Source of the DNA: Sphagnum compactum
Taxonomy: Eukaryota > Bryophyta > Sphagnopsida > Sphagnales
Length of the DNA: 64,000 nt
Direction: 5' to 3'
Assembly (NCBI GenBank): GCA_965153455.1
Contig: OZ234493.1
Span: 16,420,213 to 16,484,212 of the forward strand
Below, piece after piece: positions 13,152-24,288 of this stretch. The notes under the pieces are model-generated. The model did no database searches and had not been told where the DNA came from. It worked only from the letters and a program-made list of their open reading frames with translations. Numbering within the stretch: position 1 is the first letter of the stretch; each line of letters starts with the position of its first letter. The position numbers were made by a program, and so were the translations under genes.

Positions 13152-16096
13152 ATGGGTCACTCGCATCATTATTCTCATGAAGCTGGCTTTCGTGTACGTT
13201 GCTCCTGCAAGCGAGCGACGGCCGTTGTGTGTGGGAGTAACGTCTTGGTGGTGCTGTACATGCTGCATTCCTTGCTACTCCCTCTGTATCTTACCCCTTC
13301 TTCCCATTCCTCCATCGTCCTCATCCGCCGTAACGGTTTGTGTTCTTTTCCCTCCCTTTTTTTTTCTCCATCCTCTTGTCTTTGGGGGCTTACAGTCTCA
13401 AAACCCTAATAGTTTCCCCTTAGTGATATGCAATCCATTTGATTCTCTCTTCCTCCTCCATGGTGACAGAAGATCGGTTTCATGATGATCTTTCCATGGA
13501 GAAGATCGCCGCCCTAGAGGGGAACTTGCACGTTATTTCCAGGAGACCAACCGAAGGATCTGTGAACAAACCCTAAAACTGTGCCCACATACCAAAGATC
13601 TGAAAAACTGACAGGAAGGTTGCACCACACTGGGATTGACAACAGCAAATTGGAGCTTTCTTGAGTGGTTTAGTTGAATTTCAGAGGTCATCCTTTGTGG
13701 TGTCAAAGGCATGACAATCCAAACTATGCTTTGATAATGGCTGTGACTTCTCTCCATCAGTGGAGTTTATGAGTTTGAGTGATGCAAGGGGCAGTTGAAT
13801 AATTCAGGCATGGGAGAGATTGCAATTTCATGGAAGATGGGGGATTGCAGGTACTTTGCAGCCAACAGTAATGAAATACACTCAAGCACAAATGAATCGC
13901 ATGAAGGAGGCGAATAAGGCACGGCAGGCTGCTCAGCCTCTCAAGCTGATCAAATTAGTGAGCATTTGCATCCTTTTTGAAGATTTGGTTTGTTGTGTGT
14001 ATTGCGTAATTGGTTTTTTTGCTCATGTTTTGCATCTCTCCTTTAAACTCAGGAGTGCTAACCAGTTTGCTTGGCTGGATGGGAAAAGGTAAAGGAGCTC
14101 CAACAAGAATCAGGAAGGGTGGCAGAGGACAGTCGCACATTGAATGCAGCTCATCAGAATGCAGCAGCAGCAGAGCTAGCCTCTCGTTTGAAAGCAAAGC
14201 TGTACAACCCAAACAATCAGCAAGGTCTGAGGCACAAATCTAGACGTCCCAAGACACTACCTTTCCAAGTTCGAAAACTCCATATCAATTGGGTTGATCT
14301 GCAATAATATGCCTGATCTCTTATCGTTATTAGATCCTTAAACCTATTGAGTCCTGAAGACTGAGTTTCCAAGTGTTTGCAGGATTAGACAAATGGAGGA
14401 GACAAAGGCTTAAATTGATCAAAAAAAGAGAAGAAGCTGTGCTGGCAACTGCACAAGAGTCAGGTCAAGAAAAAGGTGCAGAAAGATCATTATACATTTT
14501 TGTTTGTGCAACTTCAGGTTAATGCACATAACAAATCAATTTCTTTGTTTCTTTAAATCAAATGCACAGTGTGTCTGTTATTGGCAAGCACACCACCTTT
14601 TGCTGGGTTTTCTTTAAATGTAATGTGGCACTAGTTGAGAAATTTGCTCATCCCCTGAATTGGGTTTGCATCAGCAGAAGAGGTACCATTTGCTGAGGAA
14701 TTGGCAATTGTTGAAGCTTCAAGTCTGTTAGTTGAAGAGGAAGGGACTGGTCTGCTTCCAAGTGGAGCTGAGATAGGTAACCATGATACTGCCCTACAAT
14801 AATTTGTATCAGACCATCTGTCCTCCCATCATTTTATATGCTGCTAACCTCAAAGACAGGGTTTCTGTTTGAGACTGGAAAACCCTGCAGGCTATTAGGG
14901 TAATGTCTAACACTTCACATTTGATTGACACACAAGTGTAGGGTTTTAGATTGTCCACTGCCTACAAGTTTGAGTTTCCAGCAGCCTGGTTGCAGTTCAT
15001 TTGAGATTAAGAGTCATTGGATACAGATTACATCATCAGTCTGGTCAAGTTTTACACCATTTGATATCATTCCATGTGTCCATTGGAACGATTCTGTGCA
15101 TGCATTGGTGAGGGGTTGGAATTTGTGTGGAGTGATGTCATGACAACATAGACCAGCTGCTTTTGAATATGAAGCACAACTCCACAAGAATGTGATCTTG
15201 ACATATAAACCCTGATCTCCTAGATTTCTTCACTGCTTTAAAATCCTCCCTTAAGTAGATTCTCAATGTGGATGAGAAACTTGAGGCATTTAAATCCATG
15301 GTCTACTGCCTTTGTTCATGTGCATGAGTGCAGAAGATGGAATAATACCAGGGAGACCCCTGCCAGAAGAATGTCGTGCGGAGGCTCATACAGACTATGA
15401 TGGGGCAGCAGTGCGCTGGGGTCTGACATATCATGTTGAGAGTGCTGCAGACTGCTGTCAGGCATGTCTGGACCATGCACGTAGTGCTGAAGGAGATGGC
15501 AAAAAGTGCAATGTGTGGGTGTACTGCCCTTCTGAAGACGGCTGTTATTCTCCTGACATCTATGAGCACAAGCACCAAGAGTGTTGGTTGAAACAGGTCA
15601 GTTTTGCTATTCAGGATTGTCATGCATTCAATTGAAAGGTGCTTTGAAACTAAACGTTATCTCTGGTCTTCTCGTTTTTTCCTTTTTGTAAACCCTGCCT
15701 GCGAGTTTAAGCATAGGTACTTCACCCAAGAAGAATAAGCAGCAGCTGTGAGCATACTATCCTGTTGCTTGCTGTTTGTTGTAGCCATGATCATGAGATT
15801 GAGTTTTGCTGCATTTCAACTTTCAATACTCCTCCTTGACCCATCTTCTCAAGCAATTTGCAGAGCTCTAAGTTTCAAGTTCAGTGTGTTAGATTGTACT
15901 GAATATGTCTTGCGCTGCTCTACTTGATGCATCCTTGGGGAACCAAATGCACTTTCCTAAATGCTTGTGTTGTTGATGATGGCAGGCAGATGAGCCGAAG
16001 CTTAACTTCAAGGGGCGATATGATGAGGAATATCGAAATCAACATCCTATCGCCCCTGTCATTGTTCCCTGGGTTTCAGGGGTCATAAGGTTGTAA
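13152..16096 (+). CDS. Single-pass membrane protein with a PAN/Apple-like domain (7 exons)
   Basis: Exons inferred from GT-AG sites and consistent phase: 13,152-13,335; 13,851-13,957; 14,089-14,224; 14,383-14,475; 14,675-14,776; 15,334-15,596; 15,986-16,096. Together they give 331 residues. The N-terminus has a basic Cys-containing segment (RCSCKRA) followed by one hydrophobic span (about residues 22-48), suggesting a type II or signal-anchor membrane protein. A charged, helical middle (about 60-205) follows. From about residue 208 comes a Cys-rich module (ADCCQACLDH, NVWVYCPSEDGCYSPD, HQECWLK) of the PAN/Apple type. The tail (PKLNFKGRYDEEYRN, then APVIVPWVSGVI) is strongly conserved in the uncharacterised land-plant family I recall. 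Function is unknown; Apple domains bind protein or carbohydrate. Exon 5 could instead start at 14,678 (one residue shorter). The ATG is the first in-frame start before the membrane span. Confidence 0.86.
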
Positions 16097-16803
16097 CAGT
16101 CCATGCTGCTCTCTGCATGGGTAAATCTCTGACAATCAATGATGAGATTTGCTACAACTTAGGGAAGAACTTTAGATATTTATCTTCTGCAATGAAATTT
16201 TCACTGTATATCATTCCACTGTGTTTTTGGTACCAGAATATGCCCTGTTTGTTTTCTTGCAGAAACATCACTAACATCTGAACCTGAGCCAAGACTCTGA
16301 AAACCCTTCACGGGACCCTCAAAACGATTCTCAGACCGCCTGTAGTCTAATCATGTGATTCCATGAAAGAGCCATCTCGAACTGTCAAGAAAACCTCATT
16401 CTAAACACACAAGGTCATAGTATGGTCGAGGAACATAAACTGTGTATGTTATTTTTCCAGCACCAGAATGAAAGGTTCTGCAGAGCACCGTAACTGCTGT
16501 AGAGAGTTCAAGCTCATTCACCTCTCGCTGGAAAATACCTCAAGCCCTCTGTACACCTGAGGATCTTTGGATGCACAAAGCTTCAATTGACCTGCTGCTG
16601 AATTGACTTGCTCTTTCTAAGCATAAAATGGTCTGTTTCTGTTGGTGCCAACCATCATCTGTGCCAGATTCCAGGTGGTCAATTTGGCCATTGTCAACTC
16701 ATTTGCAGCATTTTTACCATTAGATGATGATACTGGAACTTCTTGCTTGTCTTTCTTGCTGTGTGAGTTTTCTTCTTAGTTGCAGTAGATGAATCAAGTT
16801 CTT
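16097..16803 (+). other. 3' flank of the PAN-domain gene
   Basis: About 700 bp after the TAA with no supported coding sequence. It is less AT-rich than the distant intergenic DNA and probably includes the 3' untranslated region. The next candidate gene runs toward it on the opposite strand. Confidence 0.5.
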
Positions 16804-17321
16804 TCAGAGTTTAGCTATTTGGTTTTGGCTTGTGCACTGGGAGGATGACAGTATTTGTGATTCTTGCTTGCTTGCTTCCAATTGGCTCTTTGATCCTCCA
16901 GCTGCTTCAGTTACCTGCAACAAATCTGTACAAACCATTGTGAATCTGTAATAATAAGCTAGTGAGAAAACTGCACATGTTCAGAACAAAAAAACAGCAA
17001 AAGTACAATGTCCTCCAGGAGCTTCTGCATGCCACCGAGTGATCCGATCCACGTTAAAGATCTTCTCACAGTAAGCGAGACAGTGTCACACAACAAAACG
17101 CAGGATCGTTACATTCTCCAAATTAATTGAGAAGAAGACGGAACGGAAAGGAGGGAGAAAAACCAACTTTGGTTTGCTGGCTTCGTCTCCTATTGCACTT
17201 CTTGTACGGTAGTTGACTGTCGCCAGTACAGCAGCCTGCCCAAATACAACAACAAAACGAGCGCAATCGCTTGTCCCACCGTCACTCGCATTGACATCTG
17301 GAGCGTCCGCGTGGTGGCCAT
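16804..17321 (-). CDS. Candidate small single-pass membrane protein (2 exons)
   Basis: An ATG at 17,321-17,319 in good plant context (AACATGGCC) opens a frame with a hydrophobic span (AIALVLLLYLGRLLYW) after a short basic N-terminus. If exon 1 ends at 17,208 before GTACAAG and exon 2 starts at 16,914 after TTGCAG, both in phase 0, the product has 74 residues with a Ser/Gln-rich hydrophilic tail, ending at the TGA at 16,806-16,804. Without splicing the frame stops after 43 residues. I do not recognise the family. The clean start context and membrane span argue for a real gene; the small size and lack of transcript evidence argue against certainty. Confidence 0.33.
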
Positions 17322-18164
17322 GTTTTCTGTTGCTTGCTTGCGGCTGTTGCTTCGTTCAGTAGTGAACCTATCCCGCTTCTCACAACCGCGTCACGTCCAG
17401 GTGATCCTGGTGCTTTCTCTCCCCTGCCCTGTCGTTCTTATAAGATTTTGAGATTCTTTCTACAACTGTCGGCACTTGGGCACATTTTCATGATTTGCTT
17501 CCTCCTCTACTGTTTGTTCTTTTTGGATGTTTGCAGTTTCCAGATCATGGGATGCATCCTTGTGTTCCTTTCTAGTCTTTTTTTCCTTTTTCTTCTGTCG
17601 CCTGTTGAAAAGCTTTTATGTTGTCGACGGTTTCCAATCTTTTTTTGCAAGACGCAACAAAAATAGGGTTATACTTGGTAACTGTCTTTGGAAAGGGAAT
17701 AAGTTTCATTTGAGCTTTTCTGTTTTCAGCTTCGTGGCATTTGGAACTTGCAGGGACAAAACTCATGTGCAATTTTTTTTGACAGGAGCAGCCATGATCA
17801 ACCAAAAGGGAATGGCACTAAGGAAACATGTGATGCAGAGAAGAAAGTGTAGTGGAAGCTTGGTGAGACATAGGCTAGATTAGAGTGTTTTGATTAGAGG
17901 TTTCTTCAACCTGATAGGACTGTTTATCCGATAATGCTCTTGGATGAACATAATAAGAAACAAAAATGAATTCAAGGCCAAATTGTTAGAATTTGACAGC
18001 AGGTCCATGAGAGAATAGGGATGAGAAAAAATTCACGATTTTAGATTTACGATGAGCTCTCCACCCAATTTTAGGATCACACAAGTTGTTACAAATTTTA
18101 TAATTCACTCAATTCACCCTTGGGCCTATTCGCAAGGGGAGAACATCCCGGATGCAAATGTGAC
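17322..18164. other. Upstream region, only short unassigned frames
   Basis: Moderately GC-rich at first, pyrimidine-rich after 17,450. Overlapping plus-strand frames (17,334-17,666 and 17,527-17,883) are rich in Phe, Leu and Ser from T-rich DNA and show no domain. It may be the leader or promoter of the small minus-strand candidate, or of a non-coding transcript. Confidence 0.4.
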
Positions 18165-18525
18165 CTTGTTTCTTAGGCTCACTTTACACTAGGAGTAAGG
18201 GCCATTGTTCAACCCAAATCCAGCATTCCTATTGGTGCAAAAGTTGAAATCAGCCCCAAGGGCTTTGCACTAGGAGTCAAGGCTGAAATAGAAAAAAAAA
18301 CTTTTCAATCTGCCCCAAGTACTAATAAATGCTGAACTCTATGGCCTTGAATTGGCCCGAGGCCAATAAAAGGATACCATCAAATTTGGGAGGCCAATTT
18401 GCAATGCTTGGGGCTAATGTTCTAGCATTTATTAGTAACTTGAGACCAATTTGCAACCCAAAAGTGCTCAAAGTTGGCCCCAAGTTTTTTCCGCCCTGAC
18501 TCCTAATGTTATGCGGGCCTTATTA
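18165..18525. repeat. Foldback (inverted-repeat) element
   Basis: An imperfect inverted repeat. The left arm, around 18,260-18,345, contains ACTAGGAGTCAAGGCTGAAA and CCCCAAGTACTAATAAATGC. The right arm, around 18,415-18,515, read in reverse, contains ATTAGGAGTCAGGGCGGAA and TTACTAATAAATGCTAGAAC. Further copies of the GGAGT motif lie to the left (about 18,190). The whole unit is relatively G/C-rich (many GGCC and CCCCAAG words) within AT-rich DNA. It resembles a MITE or foldback transposon; target duplications were not established. Confidence 0.55.
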
Positions 18526-21500
18526 TTATACAAATGTATGCACAAGGTCATCAATCCATGGCGGTCTTACCTCTATCTAATTGAGGCGAACATCACACGT
18601 AATGAATTATTTAACTAATCTTAACTCAAGTATTTCATAATTTCAAAAAATTAAGTGCATAAAACATAAATATTTAAAGTTTAAAATAACTTGGTAAAGT
18701 AAACTATTAAGATGTTGATATTCAACAAAAATGATGACACCTGAAGTTTCAAGAACAAAACTCAAACAAGAAGAATTGAATGACAAATGAAAAATCAACA
18801 ATTAAAACCAAACAAGTAACTAATTTTTTCAAGGCTCAATGGCATGTGAAGAATGAACAATAAAATGAAACAAGGAATAAAGAATTCCAAGGTAGAATGA
18901 CAAGTGCAAGAATTTTGTAAACAAACTTTAAATTGAATGTGAAACTATAATTGACTTTCAAAAAGTAGAGGGGTGGTGACTAATTTTTTTGTTGTTTTTT
19001 TAATCATATTTGTGTTTATGTGTTCTCAATTTTTGGGTTGTTCACATTTCTTCTTGACCCCAACAATCTGAATTTCAAACTTGAAACTTTCTTTTATTGT
19101 ATGGTGGGGATTTACCATCAATCTTATTGCAACAAGCTCATTGTTGGAAGCCGAATGCATTTGTACTTGTTGCCTTGAGTTTTATTTTTAGTGAACATTT
19201 AACATCGATATTCTATTCAAGTCCTATTGCCAACATCGTTGAATGAATAATTGTTCAAGCTTGCAAGGAGAAGGGGAGTGTGTAAACTAATAGCTCCAAA
19301 GTTGTATGGAACAATAATTTTAAAGCATTTAAGCTTGCAATCCAACTGAATGAATTTTGCCAATGCAAGTTTGCACTTTAGCAAATCTAAACCCAACCAT
19401 AGAACTTGAAGAATACAAAAGAAAATCTGATAATTCTATTCCAAGATTTCCTTAAGGGGGTTTTGCCTAGAAAGGGATTCATTGTGTTAACCCATTTTAT
19501 TACACATGTATAAGTTTCTAGCCAAATACTTAAACATTCACTGACTCCAAGATAAGTAACATTTACCAATTTTCCCATCCCATTTATTTCCAAGTGGAAG
19601 AGTGAGGCTCTTTCCATCAGGTTTCAATTTATTAACGGTTAGTCATTGGGATAATTGATAGTGAAATAGGTTCATATGGCTACCCCAATCATCCCCATTC
19701 CTAGCATTATCAAGGGTGAGACTATGTTGGTAATAGTGAAATTGATGAATGGACAAGTTGAGGGCAAAACATCAAGGTCAACCTTCTCCTTTCCACCATT
19801 TTTTGAATCTTTTCAATTTTGTTATCATCATTTATGAGTAGCATGGATTGCTCATTTTAGTGCTAAAAAAATGTCATCCCTAGAAGATCTGGCAACTTAA
19901 GATGCAAATGAATTTGGATTGACAACACATCGATCAAGAACCTCAAAAACCAATTAGCTACTCAAACCATCGAGGGTAGTAAGGTTAAAAGTTTAGAAAA
20001 TCACTTGAAGATCCAAGGTAATGAAAAAAAGTTGGCAAATTGAATTAAGGAATTGAAATTGTTACTCTAGACTATTGATGAAGCAAGTGGAGCAGCTATT
20101 TGTTCCAATCCTTGAACTAGTTGCAAAATCTAAATGGGAACAAGAGGAGCACAATGAAAGGAAGGCCTTTAGTTGAAGATTTGTTGTGGTTGTTGAACTG
20201 TTTGAGGTGAAATCAAGGCAAGCTCAATTAAATGGTAGATGTTTTTTGTTGATGGTCATTAGTGGTTGTGTTGGAGGTGCAATGAACTTGTTGATTTTTC
20301 ATGGAGTGCTTCAAGGCTTATCATGTTGAATTGTTTGGTGAATGTGTTGGCCTAGAATTGATTGGTTACATTTCAAGTTTTTGATCTATAATGAATCCTT
20401 CAAGTGACAATATGCCATTACATTGATCTAGGCATTGCAAAAATATCTTGATTTAAAGAACAACTTCTCTTTTGAATTTTGTTTCAAGAATGTTTTCCCT
20501 TGTTAACAATTAGTCATTAGTCATTATGAGCCTTTCTTTTGGTTACAACAGGACCTCACGAAGTGCATGAATAATTATCCTTTGAGTGGATAGTATTGCC
20601 TATAATTTCACCTAGAAACATCTATTTGGAAATATTACAAAATTGACTTTCATTTTCCCATGGCACAAAAATTTCAAGTAAAACATGTCAGTATCAAATG
20701 AATGTTATTGAAAAATCTAACACAACCAATCCAATGTAAGAATGATATTTTTCATGATTAGATATTGATCTTTATCAAATTTTTGGAAAATAATACTATA
20801 ATTAGGTTTGGAAAATGCATTCCTCACTTAGTTGATCCTTTTATCTTCAATATAATCAGAAAATTTTAAAGTTTCATGGCTACCATGTGAGGTCCGGAGA
20901 ATGATGGTGTTTTTCTTGGCACAATGCTTGTGATAACACTTATAAACAATAACACAATTCAAAATACATCATTGTAGCTTACATTAAATACACAATCTTT
21001 GGTGAAAATTAATATAGTTTATTGTATTGCCAAGGATTATGAACTTGATATTGAAGCAAGGCATTTTAAAGGTGTGTCATTGATGTTTTTGGGGGAGTTC
21101 AGCAAATTTCTAAGAATTTTGATATTTAAATATAATTGCCCTAAAATCAGCTAAGTTGAGGAAGCAAATTCGCCTTGTTTGTAACAATTGCTCCCCAATC
21201 GCTAGGTGGGAGGTTGCTTTGATTGCAACAATATGGGTGACATTTTTTACATGACAACCCAATGAAAGGTGTATTGATGCGAACCACATTTCCACCAAAT
21301 TTTTACATTATATAAATCACTTTATTAATCATAAAGCAAAACATTTTTTATTTCTATGTGAAGGGTATGGTGTCCAATAGAAATAAATGTATTGCAAACT
21401 TACTTTAGTTAAAGTGCATGATTCAAAAATTGAATATATTACATAAATGGCCATGACTTTTGCTATGAAGCTCCTTGCATGTCTATAAAAAAAAAATTTA

Positions 21501-23308
21501 AAATTTGTCCATGAATATTTAGTCACTTCCATTAACAAAATGTCCTTTTAAGATTAATAAAAGTAAAACATCCATTTGTGGAAAAACCTAATCTGATTAG
21601 CAAAGAACTTTCCAGTATTGTAAGGTTTGTAAAATTTGAAAAGTTCTTTACATAAAATAATGAACATTTATTTTTAGCTCATCCTTGATTTATAATGAAT
21701 TTGTCAATTTGGTTTTAGAACATGATTTTGGGATGACTTATTTGCACAAGATATGGTGGGCAGTAAAAGTCATTGCATAGTATAAATCCTAAAGTGAATT
21801 GGCTAGATCATTTGATTGGTCCCCATGGCACAATCTCTTGTTATCATTGATCGATTAAGTTATCTGAATGGTCCATTTGCTTTGTTATTAGTGGCCTCCC
21901 ACTTTTGAGTCCCACTTTCAAGTTTATGGATGGGGCTTGAAATATGTAAATAAGTAGTAAGGGAGGTGAGAAAAGTTGATGTAGATTTCAATATTCGGTA
22001 TGTGTGGGGATGCTTTAAAAATTCACAGAAAATCATATAGTGTATTACAATACAAACATTATAAAATAAATAGTTACAATGAATGGGCATTAAATTAAAA
22101 CTTCAAATACTCAACATGTGATTGTATAAGTACATGAGTGAAACTTGTACATAAGATTCAACCAAAAAATTACAAGAACCAAAGTCAAAACAAACATGGT
22201 CAAGAAATCTAGGAAGTAGAATTAAGAAACTTTTGACAACCAAAACCATTTAGATAAGTGATTGAAACCATTATACATGAAATTGAACGTGCAAGTGAAA
22301 AACAATTATTTCTATGTGTAACGAAAAATTCAATACAAGAACAAAAGGTGAAAAACAATAAAGTTTTGAGTTTTTATGTATGAGTGAAAGTTTAACAACA
22401 ATAAAAATCAATAAAAAAATTAATTACTATGTGTGCGTAAAATTTTAATACATGCCACTAAATATTGAAAAAAATAAAAATCAATTGTTCATAATGTATG
22501 TATTTAATTTCTTGTAGTTCAAAGACTTCTTAATTCAATTACCTTCAATAGCCGTATATTGTCCTTAAGGACCATGTAAAAAGTAAAATATTTAAGTTTG
22601 TTTTATCATGATCAAAGTCGATTTTGCATCAACTTCAACCAAAAGGTTGATACAACACTAATGTTTCAACAAACATGAAAGCAACTTATCATGTATATTG
22701 GAACAACCTCCTGAAGAGTGAGTGTTCATAAATGGGCGTCTTTCATGATTGACCAATGAAGAATGAAAAGGTAAGGGTGATGGATAAATTTCATCTGATG
22801 TCCCTGAACTATCATATGAAATATCACATTTCTGTAATCAATCTTCAAAGTTGTCAAAAAACACACATAGGAAAGCCATGTTTGGAATTCTTTGGAACCT
22901 TTGTGAAAACCCATGGGAAATCTTATTATACAAAAGACTATTAGCAAATGATTCCATACCAGTTTTGTCGTACAAAGTTTTATCCTTGTTTCAAGAGTTT
23001 TATATTTATCACACTTTCCACATACACATTCTACTACATATTCCAAAAGCTTGCTCTTGCTTTTGTTCAACTTGCAAAAAAATTATTTTCCCCCATGGCT
23101 TCCCAAAAGGAGAACTATGTAAACTCAGGCTTGTGCCAAGGTTGCAAACCATGCATATATAAGGAGCACTCTTGTGCCATTTCATAGAACTCCCATCCCC
23201 TAAATTTTCACCTATAATATCCAGTTTTCATGGATTTGTAAATTGAGATGAACGAGAAATTTAGGTAATGAGAAATTTAGTTACCTATGCACACTCTTGA
23301 AGGCAAAA
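18526..23308. other. Intergenic, nothing recognised
   Basis: 4.8 kb of AT-rich DNA. Frames on both strands are short and carry no motif I can name. It has no clear terminal repeats or transposon domains. Confidence 0.5.
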
Positions 23309-23424
23309 TGGTCCATATGACCATCAATCGGATGCAGGCATCAAAGTTTGCCGAGATTGTCTTGACTGGTCCATATAACCATGAAACTAATAAGGGGATC
23401 AAAGTTTACCAAGATTGTCTCAAC
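23309..23424 (+). repeat. Two-copy tandem duplication, 58-bp period
   Basis: TGGTCCATATGACCAT at 23,309 recurs as TGGTCCATATAACCAT at 23,367. ATCAAAGTTTGCCGAGATTG then recurs as ATCAAAGTTTACCAAGATTG. The copies differ mainly in the centre. A plus-strand frame (23,287-23,484) reads through both, but its open length is explained by the duplication. Confidence 0.65.
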
Positions 23425-24288
23425 TGGGTGTTCTTCATGGCCAATTTTGTGGTTGGATCAAATTCATCTATCAAAGAAATGTAGCCTATGGGATAATTGC
23501 CAGTACCAAGACTCTTATTCCTTGTGAGCTTTTGTAGAGAAGTCACTAACAATGTAGGCTACATTAATTGCCAGAAAATAAAAACAAGTTGCAAAGAGTT
23601 GTCCAACAAGCATAGGTACATTTTTCTCACTAATTTCTGTCCCTCGGGTAAGGGTAAACCTCAAACACATGTTATCTGGGCAGGGTATTAAGGTAGTCCT
23701 AAATATTTACCAACTAGCTAGGGTAGTTAAAAGGGTAGCAGAAAGTCAAGTACAGTATATATTTAGCACATGTCAAATAAAGGAAAAATATGTACCTGCT
23801 CAACACTAGCATAAAGTTTAAGAGAAACCCTTGAATGTGAAGTTTTCCCTGAAAGAATTGTAGATCTTCAATAATAAATTGTACATTTCGACCAGCAGAG
23901 TTGGGCCATTTTGGCTACTAGGTATATCCTCTACTAGAATTACACTGTGTTAATGCCTTCATAAAAGCATGGTGATGGCACTAAAAAAAGTTGGCATTGA
24001 CAGATGGGTGGACACTCTAGAGTTAATAGGAGAGGGAGCAAGAGTTGAAATTGCCACTGACCTGAATATGCAATGCAAAATGCGGAAATCCCTCCTTCCT
24101 TGTACAATAGATGGAGCAGCTGCTGTCATGGGTTTACAATTCACGGGCATTATGCTTGATGTCTGGACCATTCTTTTGAATGCTAAATGAGACTTCAGGG
24201 CTAGTAAAAAAATTCCAACAAATTTGGCAAATAATAAATGGCAAGGGTTGGTGGTAATTCAAAAGCATCAGGGCTTGACACCATTATC
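23425..24288. other. 3' flank of the DUF3598-like gene
   Basis: Between the tandem duplication and the stop codon of the minus-strand gene. Short frames on both strands around 23,959-24,190 mirror one another and show no domain. Part of it is presumably the 3' untranslated region of the minus-strand gene. Confidence 0.4.

Noticed and set aside
13177-13485. Second plus-strand frame overlapping exon 1 of the PAN-domain gene
   Set aside because: It reads exon 1 and part of intron 1 in the wrong frame. The chosen frame gives the conserved basic-plus-hydrophobic N-terminus and joins exon 2 in phase.
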